A DNA stretch of 64,000 bases, taken from Mycobacterium sp. 852002-50816_SCH5313054-b. Its GTDB lineage: Bacteria; Actinomycetota; Actinomycetes; Mycobacteriales; Mycobacteriaceae. Below are positions 43,603 to 55,746 of this stretch, in pieces. Location: NCBI RefSeq assembly GCF_001667185.1, contig NZ_LZIC01000047.1:39782-103781 (forward strand), given 5' to 3'. A model generated the notes under the pieces. That model made no database searches, was not told the origin of the DNA, and saw only the letters and a list, made by a program, of their open reading frames with translations. How positions within the stretch are numbered: the first letter of the stretch is position 1; each line of letters opens with the position of its first letter. The translations under genes and the position numbers were made by a program.

Positions 43603-44025
43603 ATGAGGTGGATGGGTTTCACCAGCACCTCCATCGCACACGTCCGACTGACCGTGACCGATATCGAGCGGTCCCGGCAGTTCTACGAGAGCGTCTTCGG
43701 CTGGCCGGTGTTGCTCGAGGTCCCCGAGAACGCCGACGAGGCCACCCGCAGCCAATACGGCTTCCTGTTCGGGGGCGTCATCTACGACCTCGGCGGCACG
43801 CTGCTCGGGCTGCGGCCGGTCGCGACGGACCGGTTCGACGAGGATCGCGTCGGCCTCGACCACATCGCGTTCCGGGTCGGCAGCAAGGCCGAATTGGACG
43901 CCGCGGCCGCCCATCTCGACGAAGTCGGCGTGGGGCACGAGCCCGTCAAAGACATTGGGCCGTCGTACATCCTGGAGTTCCGCGACCCCGACAACATCGC
44001 GCTGGAGCTGACGGCGCCGAAGTAG
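43603..44025 (+). CDS. VOC-family dioxygenase-like protein
   Basis: 140 aa from ATG 43603 (137 from ATG 43612; no clear ribosome site, so leaderless translation is possible). Blocks: IAHVRLTVTDIERSRQFYESVFGWPVL at the N-terminus, GLDHIAFRVGSKAELDAAAAHLDEVGV and ILEFRDPDNIALELTAP at the C-terminus. The His and Glu at these positions fit metal binding of glyoxalase/extradiol-type folds. Divergent to the LLM gene with only 18 bp between them. Confidence 0.8.
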   Translation: MRWMGFTSTSIAHVRLTVTDIERSRQFYESVFGWPVLLEVPENADEATRSQYGFLFGGVIYDLGGTLLGLRPVATDRFDEDRVGLDHIAFRVGSKAELDAAAAHLDEVGVGHEPVKDIGPSYILEFRDPDNIALELTAPK

Positions 44026-44135
44026 GGCTCTTCTTCGCCGCGAGGGCGCGCAGAATGACGGCCCGCGCGGCGTGTCGCCGTACAAACACGCGCGCTCGCG
44101 GGAGCGTAGGGGTCCCGGAGGGGTAAAAGGGAACT

Positions 44136-44525
44136 ATGGCGATCAGTTTCAACCACACCATCGTCGCCTCGCGCGACAAGCGGGAATCCGCGGAATTCCT
44201 CGCCGAGCTGTTCGGCCTGCCCAGCCCGAAACCGTTCGGCCACTTCATGGCCGTCGCGCTCGAGCACGGCGCCACCCTCGACTACGCCGACGCCCCCGCG
44301 GGCGACGAGATCCGGCGCCAGCACTACGCGTTTCTCGTCTCCGAAGAGGACTTCGACGCCATCTACGGCAAGATCACCTCGCGCGGTCTGCAGCACTGGG
44401 CGGATCCCGGCCGCCAGCGGCCCGGCGAGATCAACCGCAGGGACGGCGGCCGCGGCGTCTACTTCCTGGATCCCTCCGGCCACGCCATGGAGATCCTGAC
44501 CCGCCCCTACGGCTCGGGCGGCTAG
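44136..44525 (+). CDS. VOC-family protein
   Basis: 129 aa. [24 protein letters not shown] start and [21 protein letters not shown] end are typical of VOC metalloproteins; His7 and the C-terminal Glu could bind metal. GGAGGGGTAAAAGGG precedes the ATG. The end overlaps the convergent Rrf2 gene by 4 bp. It is the second VOC gene within 600 bp, but they differ in sequence. Confidence 0.82.
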   Translation: MAISFNHTIVASRDKRESAEFLAELFGLPSPKPFGHFMAVALEHGATLDYADAPAGDEIRRQHYAFLVSEEDFDAIYGKITSRGLQHWADPGRQRPGEINRRDGGRGVYFLDPSGHAMEILTRPYGSGG

Positions 44526-45007
44526 TCGCCGCTGCGCGGTGAACCGTGCCGCGTGTGTTCCTGGTCGCGATAGTCATCGGCCATCTGTGCGACGTGCTTG
44601 GGCAGGGCGCCGGCCGCGACGTCGGCCAGGGTCGTTTCTTCCAGCACCGAGCGCATGCTGGCCCGCAGCGCGCGCCACACGTCGGCCAACGGCGCGGTGG
44701 GCCCTGAATACGGCAGGTCACCGAGCCCGATGTCGCGGACGCTGGCCAACGGACCGTCGATGCAGCGCAGCACGTCGGCGATGCTGATCTCGCGTCCGGG
44801 GCGGGCCAGTTCGTAACCGCCCTCGCGACCGCGATGGCTGCGCACCAGGCGGTCGGTGCGCAGGTTGGTGAGGATGTCGACGAGGAACTGCGGCGGTATG
44901 CCCTGTGCCTGGGCCAATTCGTCGGTCGTCACCAGGGTGCCGGGGTCGGCCGTCGCGAGCTGGACCATCGCCCGCACCGCGTACTCCGCCTTGGCCGACA
45001 TCCGCAT
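44522..45007 (-). CDS. Rrf2-family transcriptional regulator
   Basis: 161 aa. The winged HTH is [65 protein letters not shown], the signature of Rrf2/CymR proteins. Only one Cys (VLRCIDG) is present, so it cannot bind the three-Cys Fe-S cluster of IscR or NsrR and may resemble CymR, the cysteine-metabolism repressor. It stands just downstream of cysD-cysNC on the same strand, as Rv1287 does in M. tuberculosis, which suggests control of sulfate assimilation. Confidence 0.9.
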   Translation of the reverse strand: MRMSAKAEYAVRAMVQLATADPGTLVTTDELAQAQGIPPQFLVDILTNLRTDRLVRSHRGREGGYELARPGREISIADVLRCIDGPLASVRDIGLGDLPYSGPTAPLADVWRALRASMRSVLEETTLADVAAGALPKHVAQMADDYRDQEHTRHGSPRSGD

Positions 45008-45038
45008 GTGTGGATTGTGCCATTGACGCGAGCGGTGC

Positions 45039-46880
45039 TTAGGGGCGCAACTCCAGCAGGTCGATCACCAGCTGCGCCTGCTCGCCGACGCCGCGATCCG
45101 GCGTGAGCCGCAGATCCGGGTTCTCCGGCTGCTGATAGGGGCTGTCGACGCCGGTGAAGTTCGCGATCTCGCCGGCGCGCGCTTTGGCGTATAGCCCCTT
45201 GGGATCACGCTTCTCGCAGTCGTCGAGTGGGGTGTCGCAGAACACCTCGAAAAATTCCTGCCCGCTCGTGGCGTGGACCTTGCGCGCCAGCTCGCGATGC
45301 TCGGCCAGCGGGCTGATCACCGGCACCAGCACGGTTTGGCCGGAGTCGGCCAGCAGCGCCGCCACGTGCGCCAGCCGGCGCAGGTTCTCCGCGCGGTCGG
45401 CCATGGAAAAGCCCAGGTCGGCGTTCAGGCCGTGACGCAGGTTGTCGCCGTCGAGAACGTAAGCGGGAAAACCACTTTCGAGCAGCTTCCGTTCGACCTC
45501 CATGGCCACGCTGGACTTGCCCGAGCCGGACAGGCCGGTGAACCAGATCGTCCTGCCGCGCGGCCGGGATCCCGCACCGACGAGCGACTTGTGCCGCACG
45601 GTGTTCGGGCTCGACGCCTGCGTCGAGACGTCCCGCAACACCATGCCCGCCGCCACCGTGCCATTGGTGTTCGGGTCGATCAGGATGAACGAGCCGGTGC
45701 TGGAGTTACGGGTGTACTCGTCGAGCAGCAGGGGAACCTGGGTGCGCAACGAAACGCGGCCAAGTTCGTTGAGCTGCAACGCCTCTGCGGCCTTGTCCCG
45801 GTGCAGGGTATTGACGTCGAGCCGGTACTCCAGCGCGGTCACCCGGGCGCGCGTCGTTCGGGTGGTGTGCTTGATCAGGTAGTCGCGGCCGGGCTCCAGC
45901 GCCGCCTGGTCGGCCATCCAGCACACCGTCGCGTCGAAATCCTGCGCGACCCTGGGCTGGTTGTGGGTGCGGGCGATCATGTCGCCGCGCGAGATGTCGA
46001 TTTCGTCGGCGAGGCTGACCGAGACGGCCATCGGCGGAAACGCCTCTTCCACAGGGCCGCCTGCGCCCTCGATCGCGGTGATCCGGGTGGTCTTGCCGAT
46101 CGGCAGCACGACCACCTCGTCGCCGGGGCGCATCACCCCGCTGGCCACGGTGCCGGCGTAACTGCGGTGGTCCTGATGCTCGTGGGTGTGCGGCCGGATG
46201 ACGTATTGCACCGGGAACCGCACGTCGACCAGGTTGCGGTCACCGGCGATGTAGACCTCTTCGAGGTGCGACAGCAGCGCCGGCCCCTCGTACCAGGGCG
46301 CGTTGTCCGACTTGGTCACCACGTTGTCGCCGTTCAGCGCGGAGATCGGGATGGTGGCCACGTCCTGGACGTCGAGACGCGCCGCGAACGCATAGAACTC
46401 GTCGCGGATCCACTCGAATCTTTCTTTGTCCCAGTCGATCAGGTCCATCTTGTTGACGGCGAGCACGATGTGCTGGATGCCCAGCAGCGACGCGAGGAAC
46501 GCGTGCCGGCGGGACTGCTCGAGCAGGCCGTGGCGGGCGTCGACGAGCACGATCACCAGCTGGGCGGTCGACGCGCCGGTCACCATGTTGCGCGTGTACT
46601 GGATGTGACCGGGGGTGTCGGCGATGATGAATTTCCGCTTGGGAGTGGCGAAGTAGCGGTAGGCGACGTCGATGGTGATGCCCTGCTCCCGCTCAGCCCG
46701 CAGGCCGTCGGTGACCAGCGCCAGATCGGTGTAGTCGTGGCCGCGCTCCTCCGACGCCCTCTCCACCGACGCCCATTGGTCTTCCATCACGGCCTTGGAG
46801 TCGTAGAGCAGTCGCCCGATCAGGGTGGACTTGCCGTCGTCGACGGAGCCTGCGGTGGCCAGCCTCAATAACGTTGTCAT
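45039..46880 (-). CDS. cysNC: Bifunctional sulfate adenylyltransferase subunit 1 / APS kinase
   Basis: 613 aa. The N-terminal CysN GTPase stimulates ATP sulfurylase: P-loop [15 protein letters not shown] and NKMDLID, followed by elongation-factor-like domains. From about residue 430 a CysC domain follows, with Walker [10 protein letters not shown] and the APS kinase [15 protein letters not shown] motif; it makes PAPS. ATG 46880 shares one base with the cysD stop. The complex converts sulfate to PAPS for cysteine synthesis and sulfated lipids. Confidence 0.97.
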   Translation of the reverse strand: MTTLLRLATAGSVDDGKSTLIGRLLYDSKAVMEDQWASVERASEERGHDYTDLALVTDGLRAEREQGITIDVAYRYFATPKRKFIIADTPGHIQYTRNMVTGASTAQLVIVLVDARHGLLEQSRRHAFLASLLGIQHIVLAVNKMDLIDWDKERFEWIRDEFYAFAARLDVQDVATIPISALNGDNVVTKSDNAPWYEGPALLSHLEEVYIAGDRNLVDVRFPVQYVIRPHTHEHQDHRSYAGTVASGVMRPGDEVVVLPIGKTTRITAIEGAGGPVEEAFPPMAVSVSLADEIDISRGDMIARTHNQPRVAQDFDATVCWMADQAALEPGRDYLIKHTTRTTRARVTALEYRLDVNTLHRDKAAEALQLNELGRVSLRTQVPLLLDEYTRNSSTGSFILIDPNTNGTVAAGMVLRDVSTQASSPNTVRHKSLVGAGSRPRGRTIWFTGLSGSGKSSVAMEVERKLLESGFPAYVLDGDNLRHGLNADLGFSMADRAENLRRLAHVAALLADSGQTVLVPVISPLAEHRELARKVHATSGQEFFEVFCDTPLDDCEKRDPKGLYAKARAGEIANFTGVDSPYQQPENPDLRLTPDRGVGEQAQLVIDLLELRP

Positions 46881-47809
46881 CAGAAGTAGCCCTGCCGTTT
46901 CCGGTCTTCCATCCCCGCCTCCGAGATGCGGTCGTCGGCCCTGGTCGCGCCGCGCTCGGTCAGCCGGGACACCGCCGTCTCGGCGATGACCTCCGACACG
47001 GTGGAGGCCTCCGACTCCACGCATCCGGTGCAGGTGACGTCGCCGACGGTGCGGAACCGCACCGTCGCCTCGAACACCGGCTCGTCGGCGCGCGGCTGCA
47101 TGTGCCGGTGCACCGCGAGCAGCATGCCGTCGCGGCTGAACACCTTGCGCCGGTGCGCGAAATAGATCGACGGCAGCTTGATCTTCTCGGCACCGATGTA
47201 GGACCAGATGTCGAACTCGGTCCAGTTGGACAGCGGGAAGACGCGGATGTGCTCGCCCTTGTGATGCCGGCCGTTGTACAGGTTCCACAGCTCGGGCCGC
47301 TGGGCCTTGGGGTCCCACTGGCCGAACTCGTCGCGGAAGCTGAACACCCGCTCCTTGGCCCGCGCCTTTTCCTCGTCGCGGCGCGCGCCGCCGAACGCGG
47401 CGTCGAACTTGTTCTCCCGGATGGCGCGCAGCAGCGTCACGGTCTGGATCGGGTTGCGCGACGGGATCGTCTCGACGACGCGTCCCGCGTCGATGTCCTC
47501 CTGTACCGACGCCACCACCAGCCGCACCCCGGACTCGGCGACCAGTTCGTCGCGGGCGGCGATCACCTCGTCGAAGTTGTGGCCGGTGTCGACGTGCATC
47601 ACCGGGAACGGCAGCCGCCCGGGGCGGAAGGCCTTGAGCGCCAGGTGCAGCATGACGATGGAGTCCTTGCCGCCGGAGAACAGCAGCACCGGCCGCTCGA
47701 ACTCGGCGGCCACCTCCCGGATGATGTGTATCGCCTCGGCCTCGAGCGAGCGCAGGTGGCTCAACTCGTACTGGCCGGCGGCGGGGGCCGCGTTCACAGC
47801 GCTGGTCAT
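46880..47809 (-). CDS. cysD: Sulfate adenylyltransferase subunit 2
   Basis: 309 aa PP-loop ATP sulfurylase subunit. The PP motif is LLFSGGKDSIVMLHLALKA (about residues 43-61), with the LDTGHNFDEV-type segment read as HVDTGHNFDEVI. The C-terminal FRTVGDVTCTGCVES segment is conserved in CysD. First gene of the cysD-cysNC operon; 146 bp separate it from the divergent thioesterase gene. Confidence 0.97.
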   Translation of the reverse strand: MTSAVNAAPAAGQYELSHLRSLEAEAIHIIREVAAEFERPVLLFSGGKDSIVMLHLALKAFRPGRLPFPVMHVDTGHNFDEVIAARDELVAESGVRLVVASVQEDIDAGRVVETIPSRNPIQTVTLLRAIRENKFDAAFGGARRDEEKARAKERVFSFRDEFGQWDPKAQRPELWNLYNGRHHKGEHIRVFPLSNWTEFDIWSYIGAEKIKLPSIYFAHRRKVFSRDGMLLAVHRHMQPRADEPVFEATVRFRTVGDVTCTGCVESEASTVSEVIAETAVSRLTERGATRADDRISEAGMEDRKRQGYF

Positions 47810-47955
47810 CGGCTACCTCGTCGTCTTATTCCTGATAAAGCTGATCGGATTGACCATCTTTATGCTCATTGCCATCTATGGAACCAGGCGGCCCCGCCGG
47901 TGTCAATGACCTCCCGGGTATTTGCGGCGGCCGGCCGGTGCGAAAGCATGGGCGC
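47810..47955 (-). promoter_or_regulatory. Probable cysD promoter region
   Basis: This divergent gap contains the less GC-rich stretch CTTTATCAGGAATAAG (minus strand), an imperfect dyad 28-43 bp upstream of cysD. It is a reasonable candidate for Rrf2-type regulator binding, but no consensus is proven. Confidence 0.3.
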
Positions 47956-48375
47956 ATGACAACTGGAACGCAGAGCGGCCGCGAAGTTATTGCGCAATTC
48001 CTCCCCCAATCGCCGTTCGTCGCGAAGCTGGGAATCGTCGCCGACGAGCTGGGCGACGACGAGGTGCGGCTGCGGCTGCCGTGGGATCCCAGCAATGTCA
48101 CCGTCGGCGACATGGTCCACGGCGGCGCCATCGCGACGCTGGCCGACCTGGCCGTGATGGCGGCGGCGTGGTGCGGCGCGGACGCGCCCCCGCAACTGCG
48201 CGGAGTGACGGTGTCGATGGCGCTGGATTTCCTTGCGCCCGCGCGCGCCACCGACGTCATCGGGATCGGCCGGGTGCTGCGGCGGGGTCGGTCACTGATC
48301 AACTGCGAGGCCGAGATCGTCGACGCCGAAGGCACGCTGATCGCCAAGGCGCTGGCGACCTACAAGGTGGGCTGA
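47956..48375 (+). CDS. PaaI-type thioesterase
   Basis: 139 aa hotdog-fold protein. The central motif NVTVGDMVHGGAIATLADLAVMAAAW (residues about 49-74) holds the HGG loop and the Asp/Glu position of PaaI-type thioesterases, followed by GVTVSMALDFLAPA. It hydrolyses an acyl-CoA of unknown type. ATG 47956 was chosen because the upstream extension has no homology. Confidence 0.85.
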   Translation: MTTGTQSGREVIAQFLPQSPFVAKLGIVADELGDDEVRLRLPWDPSNVTVGDMVHGGAIATLADLAVMAAAWCGADAPPQLRGVTVSMALDFLAPARATDVIGIGRVLRRGRSLINCEAEIVDAEGTLIAKALATYKVG

Positions 48376-48390
48376 TCGGGACCGCTTCCG

Positions 48391-48882
48391 CTATAAGGTG
48401 ACTTCCTCGAGCTTGCCGGTGGCGACGTCGAAGACGAAGCCGCGCAGCGAGACGTGCTTGGTGACGAACGGACTGTTCTCGATGCGGCGCAGCGACTGCC
48501 GGACGTCCTCGGCCGGATCGGGGAACGCCTCGGCCGCCCACGGCGGTTTGACTCCGGTCTCCTCCTGGATGGCGCGCTTGAAGTCGTCATCAGTGAAGGT
48601 CAGCATCCCGCAGTCGGAATGGTGGATCAGGATGATCTCGCGGGTGCCCAGCAGCCGCTGGCTGATGGCGAGCGAGCGGATGACGTCGTCGGTGGCGACG
48701 CCGCCGGCGTTGCGGATGACGTGGGCCTCCCCCTCGTTGAGGCCGAGGAGGCGGTAGACGTCGAGGCGGGCGTCCATGCACGCGACCACCGCGACGTGCT
48801 TGCTCGGCGGCATCGGCAGCGGACCGGTGAAACCGCTCGCGTAGTGGGCGTTATTGGCTAGGTAGTCATCGGTAACCGTCAC
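48391..48882 (-). CDS. Beta-class carbonic anhydrase
   Basis: 163 aa zinc enzyme interconverting CO2 and bicarbonate. The zinc ligands are in VACMDARLDVYR (Cys, with the Asp/Arg dyad) and HHSDCGM (His, Cys), with the conserved HVIRNAGG between. GTG 48882 with GAGGAGG upstream gives the VTVTDDYLANN start known from Rv1284. In M. tuberculosis this gene also neighbours cysD and opp. Confidence 0.93.
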   Translation of the reverse strand: MTVTDDYLANNAHYASGFTGPLPMPPSKHVAVVACMDARLDVYRLLGLNEGEAHVIRNAGGVATDDVIRSLAISQRLLGTREIILIHHSDCGMLTFTDDDFKRAIQEETGVKPPWAAEAFPDPAEDVRQSLRRIENSPFVTKHVSLRGFVFDVATGKLEEVTL

Positions 48883-49009
48883 GCACGCCTCCTCGGAATA
48901 TCGCGGCCTGAAAATAACAACGTGCCGCCCGTAATTCACTCATGAAAATCAGCCGGATCACAAGGACGAGCCCGGCTGGTTAACCTGTCCCAATGCGGAA
49001 CGGGCGGGC

Positions 49010-49984
49010 ATGATCCGGTTTCTGGCGCGCCGAGTGCTCAACTACATCGTGCTGCTGGCGCTGGCGTCGTTTCTGACCTATTGCCTGACTTCGTTGGCCT
49101 TCTCGCCGCTGGACAGCCTGCTGCAGCGCAACCCACGCCCGCCGCAGGCGGTCATCGACGCCAAGGCCCACGCGCTCGGCCTGGACCGGGCGATCCCGAT
49201 CCGCTACGCGCACTGGGCCTCGCACGTGGTCCGCGGCGACTTCGGCACCACCGTCACCGGCCAGCCCGTCGGCACCACGCTGTGGCGCCGCGTCGGAGTG
49301 ACCCTGCGGCTGCTGGTCGTCGGCTCGGTGGTGGGCACCGTGCTGGGCATCGCGGCGGGGGCCTGGGGCGCGATCCGCCAGTACCGGATCAGTGACCGCC
49401 TCGTCACCATGCTGGCGCTGCTGGTGCTCAGCACCCCGTCGTTCGTGATCGCCAACCTGTTGATCCTCGGGGCGCTCCGGGTGAACTGGGCCGCGGGCGT
49501 GCAGCTCTTCGACTACACCGGGGAGACCTCACCGGGCGTGGTGGGCGGCTGGCACGAGTTGCTCGACCGGTTGCGGCATCTGATCCTGCCCACGCTGACG
49601 CTGTCGCTGATGGCCGCCGCCGGCTACAGCCGTTACCAGCGCAACGCGATGCTCGACGTCCTCGGCCAGGATTTCATTCGCACCGCCCGCGCCAAAGGCC
49701 TCACCCGCCGGCGCGCGCTGCTCAAACACGGGCTGCGCACCGCGCTGATACCGCTGGCGACGCTGTTCGCCTACGGGGTGGCCGGGCTGGTCACCGGGGC
49801 GGTGTTCGTCGAGAAGATCTTCGGCTGGCACGGCATGGGCGAATGGCTGGTGCAGGGCATTTCGACGCAGGACACCAACATCATCGCGGCGATCACCCTG
49901 TTCTCCGGCACGGTGGTGCTGCTGGCCGGCCTGCTGTCCGACGTCTTCTACGCGGCGCTCGATCCAAGGGTGCGGGTGTCATGA
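49010..49984 (+). CDS. oppB: Oligopeptide ABC transporter permease
   Basis: 324 aa with six membrane helices, beginning with [22 protein letters not shown]. The permease EAA loop is [37 protein letters not shown] (about residues 216-252). First gene of the oppBCDA operon; its stop overlaps oppC by 4 bp. Confidence 0.95.
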   Translation: MIRFLARRVLNYIVLLALASFLTYCLTSLAFSPLDSLLQRNPRPPQAVIDAKAHALGLDRAIPIRYAHWASHVVRGDFGTTVTGQPVGTTLWRRVGVTLRLLVVGSVVGTVLGIAAGAWGAIRQYRISDRLVTMLALLVLSTPSFVIANLLILGALRVNWAAGVQLFDYTGETSPGVVGGWHELLDRLRHLILPTLTLSLMAAAGYSRYQRNAMLDVLGQDFIRTARAKGLTRRRALLKHGLRTALIPLATLFAYGVAGLVTGAVFVEKIFGWHGMGEWLVQGISTQDTNIIAAITLFSGTVVLLAGLLSDVFYAALDPRVRVS

Positions 49985-50882
49985 GCTCAGATGTGTCTGC
50001 GGCCCAGGGGCTTTCGGCGCCGGAAGAGGTGGAGTTCGCCTCGCGGCGCACCCTGGTGCTGCGCAGGTTCGCCCGCAACCGGCTGGCGGTGGCGTCGCTG
50101 GCGCTACTGGTGCTGCTGTTCGTCGGTTGCTACGCCCTGCCGTCGCTGCTGCCCTACTCCTACGACGACCTCGACTTCAACGCGCTGCTGCAGCCGCCGA
50201 ACGGCCGGCACTGGCTGGGCACCAACGCGATGGGCCAGGACCTGCTGGCGCAAATCCTGCGGGGCATGCAGAAGTCGATGCTGATCGGTGTCTGCGTGGC
50301 GTTCATCTCCACCGGCATCGCCGCCACCGTCGGGTCAATCGCCGGCTATTTCGGCGGCTGGCGCGACCGGGTGTTGATGTGGGTGGTCGACCTGCTGCTG
50401 GTGGTGCCCAGCTTCATCCTGATCGCGATCCTCACGCCGCGGGTCAAGAAGTCGTCCAGCGTCCTGCTGCTGGTGCTGCTGCTGGCCGCCTTCGGCTGGA
50501 TGATCAGCTCGCGCATGGTCCGCGGCATGACCATGAGCCTGCGCGAGCGCGAATTCATCCGCGCCGCACGGTATATGGGTGTCTCCAGCCGCCGGATCAT
50601 CGTCGGCCACGTGGTACCCAACGTGGCGTCGATCCTGATCATCGACGCCGCGCTCAACGTCGCCTCGGCCATCCTCGCCGAAACCGGACTGAGCTTCCTC
50701 GGTTTCGGCATCCAGCCGCCCGACGTGTCGCTGGGCACGCTGATCGCCAACGGCACCCAGTCCGCGACGACGTTCCCGTGGGTGTTTCTGTTTCCGGCCG
50801 GGGTTTTGGTGCTGATCCTGGTGTGCGCCAACCTGACCGGCGACGGGCTGCGCGACGCGCTCGACCCGGGCAGCGGCGCCCG

Positions 50883-50886
<4 letters not shown>
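49981..50886 (+). CDS. oppC: Oligopeptide ABC transporter permease
   Basis: 301 aa second permease: N-terminal helix [21 protein letters not shown], the OppC-type [23 protein letters not shown] segment, then five helices and the EAA loop [29 protein letters not shown]. Overlaps oppB and oppD by 4 bp each (ATGA). Confidence 0.95.
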
Positions 50887-52710
<1,824 letters not shown>

Positions 52711-52718
<8 letters not shown>

Positions 52719-54444
52719 CCGGGGCGCCGAGACTGCGCTCAGGGCGTGGTTTGGGGCCAAATGCACGCTCTGGACTCAGGCTCGACGGGTGTTGAGCCTG
52801 TCGGTAATCGCCGGTTTGGCGCTCACCGGGTGCTCGCCGGCCATCAACCTGGCGGCCCCGACCGGCAACAACGCCTCGATCGGCACGACCAGCGACGTCA
52901 ATCCGCAGAACCCGGCAACGCTGCAGGACGGCGGAAACCTGCGGCTGGCCCTCAGCGACTTTCCGCCGAACTTCAACATCCTGAGCATCGACGGCAACTC
53001 TGCCGAGGTCGCCGGGATGATGAAGGCGACCCTGCCGCGCGCGTTCGTGATCGGGCCGGACGGGTCGACCACCGTCGACACCGACTACTTCACCAGCGTC
53101 GAGCTCACCGGGACCAACCCGCAGGTGGTCACCTACACCATCAACCCGAAGGCCGTGTGGTCCGACGGCACGCCGGTCACCTGGCGCGACATCGCGAGCC
53201 AGATCCACGCCCTGTCCGGCGCCGACAAGAACTTCGAGATCGCCGGACCGGGCGGCGCGGACCGGGTTGCGTCGGTCACCCGCGGGGTGGACGACCGGCA
53301 GGCCGTCATGACGTTCGCCAAGCCGTACGCCGAGTGGCGCGGCATGTTCGCGGGCAACGGCATGCTGCTGCCGGCCAGCATGACCGCCACGCCCGAGGCG
53401 TTCAACAAGGGCCAGCTCGACGGGCCCGGCCCGTCGGCCGGTCCGTTCGTCGTGTCCTCGTTGGACCGGACCACGCAGCGAATCACCTTGACCCGCAACC
53501 CGAGCTGGTGGGGCGCGCGGCCGCGCCTGGACAGCATCACCTACCTGGTGCTCGACGACGCGGCCCGGCTTCCGGCGCTGCAGAACAACACGATCGACGC
53601 GACCGGGGTCGGCACGGTGGACCAGTTGACGATCGCCCAACGCACCAAGGGCATTTCGATCCGCCGCGCGCCGGCACCGAGCTGGTCGCACTTCACCTTC
53701 AACGGCGCCCACGGGGCGATCCTGGAGGACCGGGCGCTGCGCGTCGCGGTGTCCAAGGGCATCGACCGGCAGACCATCGCCAAGGTCGTCCAGTACGGGC
53801 TGACCAACAACCCGGTGGCGTTGGGTAACCACATCTACGTCGCCGGGCAGGAGGGCTACCAGGACAACAGCTTCATCGTCCCCTACGACCCGGCCGAGGC
53901 GAGCCGGGAATTGGACGGGTTGGGCTGGAGGCTCAACGGCCAGTTCAGGGAGAAGGACGGCCGCCAGCTGGTGATCCGTGACCTGTTCTACGACGCGCAG
54001 GGCAGCCGGGCGTTCGCGCAGATCGCCCAGCACAGCCTCGCCCAGATCGGCGTCAAGCTCGAACTGGTCGCGCGGTCCGGCAGCGGCTTCTTCACCAACT
54101 ACATCAACGTCGGGGCCTTCGACATCGCGCAGTTCGGTTGGCTGGGCGACGCGTTCCCGCTGTCGTCGCTGACGCAGATCTACCAGTCCGACGGGGCGAG
54201 CAACTTCGGCAAGATCGGCAGCCCGGAGATCGACGCCGCGATCGAGCGGACGCTCGAAGAGCTCGATCCCGCCAAGGCGCGGGCGCTGGCCAACGACCTC
54301 GACAAGCTCATCTGGGCCGAGGGATTCAGCCTGCCGCTGACCCAATCCCCCGGTGACGTCGCGGTGCGCAGCACGCTGGCCAACTTCGGCGCGGTCGGCC
54401 TCGCCGACCTGAATTACACCGCGATCGGGTTCATGCGGAACTGA
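52711..54444 (+). CDS. oppA: Oligopeptide-binding lipoprotein
   Basis: 577 aa. Signal sequence with lipobox LALTGC near residue 40 for lipidation; then a substrate-binding SBP_bac_5 domain ([41 protein letters not shown]). The ATG overlaps the oppD stop by 8 bp. Anchored on the outer face of the membrane, it delivers peptides to OppBCD; the M. tuberculosis operon has been tied to peptide/heme-type uptake. Confidence 0.95.
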
Positions 54445-55684
54445 GCCGCCACCGCGAGAGCATGGGGACCCGCACGGCGGGCAGGGCGCCCTCGGCGATG
54501 GCGGCCACCCCGATCGCCTTCCACAGCAAGCGAATCGAGGGCCGGGGCGGGAGCGCATCCAGCGCCGGCGCCTGGGCGGCCAGGCCCTCGAGTTCGCCGC
54601 GGCACACCGCGCCGGCGATGGCCAGCGCCGCGGGTTCCCGAAAGTCGAGCGCGCTGTGCGCCATGGTGGGTAGTTTCAACAGCTCCGCCTTTGGAATCAG
54701 GGACGCCACCCGCTGGGCGACCGGGGGCGGGGTGATGAGATCGCGGCCGCCGGAAATCACCGCCGTGGGCCAGTTGAATCGCGGCAGCTCGGCCGGCAGG
54801 TCGTACGGCTCGTCCTCGAAAGAGACTTTCTGGGTGCGGGTTTCGCGCTCCGCGACGGCGGGGTCGAGCGGCAGGCCGTCGGGCTCGGCGGCGTAGTCGA
54901 GTTCGCGGAACGCGATGCGGCTGACCAGATCTTCCTCGTAGCGGTACGGCAGGTTGCCCAGGGTGGCGAACTGGGATACCGCCCACCACAACAACTTCCG
55001 GTTCTCCAGCAGCAGGTCGAGTTGGCGATCGAGCAGCGTGGCACCGCCATAGCCATAGATCGTCGCGACGACCTGGGTGGCCGCCGCCGTCATCACGCCG
55101 GCGTCCACGAGCTTGCGGACTTTGGGGGCCAGCGGAGCGGTTTCGGGGCTGTCGCCCCGCAGCAGCAGCCGGCGGATCGCCCGTCGCACGAGCACGATGT
55201 CGTGGCGGGACAGCAGCGGGGAATCCAGGACCATCGCGTGGACCCGGCCAGGATGGCGCACGCCGACCCCGGCCGCGATGTAGGTGCCGTACGACGTCCC
55301 ATAGATGACGGCGGAGTCGACGCGGGCGTCGTCGAGCACCGCCGCCACGTCGTCGACGACCTGGTTCACGGTGAAGGCGCGCGGCGGCAGGTCGGCGCCC
55401 GAGTCGTCGTGGCGCGACAATCCGACACCGCGATGCTCGATCATGATGACGTCGAGGCCGGCGGCGGCCGCCCGGCGCCGCAGTCCCTTGTACATCTGGA
55501 CCGACGCCACCCCGGGGCCACCCGGGATGATCACCAGCGGCTGGGCGGACTTGCGGCCGCTGCGCACATAGTAGAGGTCGAACTCTTCGGAGCTGTCGGG
55601 CGAGACCGGCCGACGCACCGGGCGCACGCCGGGCAGCGCGGCCAGCTTTTCCTGCAGCCGACGCCGTTTCGCGTTCATGGTCAT
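54431..55684 (-). CDS. Alpha/beta hydrolase (proline iminopeptidase-like)
   Basis: 417 aa. Oxyanion motif IPGGPGVASVQMYKG (about residues 53-67), nucleophile in VIYGTSYGTYIAAGVG (GTSYG), and an acid/His region in AVISGGRDLITPPPVAQ and TMAHSALDF. This GGPG/GxSYG pattern is that of prolyl aminopeptidases and TAP-like hydrolases, probably cytoplasmic because no signal peptide is seen. The 3' end overlaps the convergent oppA by 14 bp. M. tuberculosis has a GMC oxidoreductase (Rv1279) at this spot. Confidence 0.85.
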   Translation of the reverse strand: MTMNAKRRRLQEKLAALPGVRPVRRPVSPDSSEEFDLYYVRSGRKSAQPLVIIPGGPGVASVQMYKGLRRRAAAAGLDVIMIEHRGVGLSRHDDSGADLPPRAFTVNQVVDDVAAVLDDARVDSAVIYGTSYGTYIAAGVGVRHPGRVHAMVLDSPLLSRHDIVLVRRAIRRLLLRGDSPETAPLAPKVRKLVDAGVMTAAATQVVATIYGYGGATLLDRQLDLLLENRKLLWWAVSQFATLGNLPYRYEEDLVSRIAFRELDYAAEPDGLPLDPAVAERETRTQKVSFEDEPYDLPAELPRFNWPTAVISGGRDLITPPPVAQRVASLIPKAELLKLPTMAHSALDFREPAALAIAGAVCRGELEGLAAQAPALDALPPRPSIRLLWKAIGVAAIAEGALPAVRVPMLSRWRLSSA

Positions 55685-55746
55685 AGCGATCAGTCCGCCA
55701 CGCTTCCCGGTGACACCTTCGGAGAAATACCGTCGAGCGCTACATG

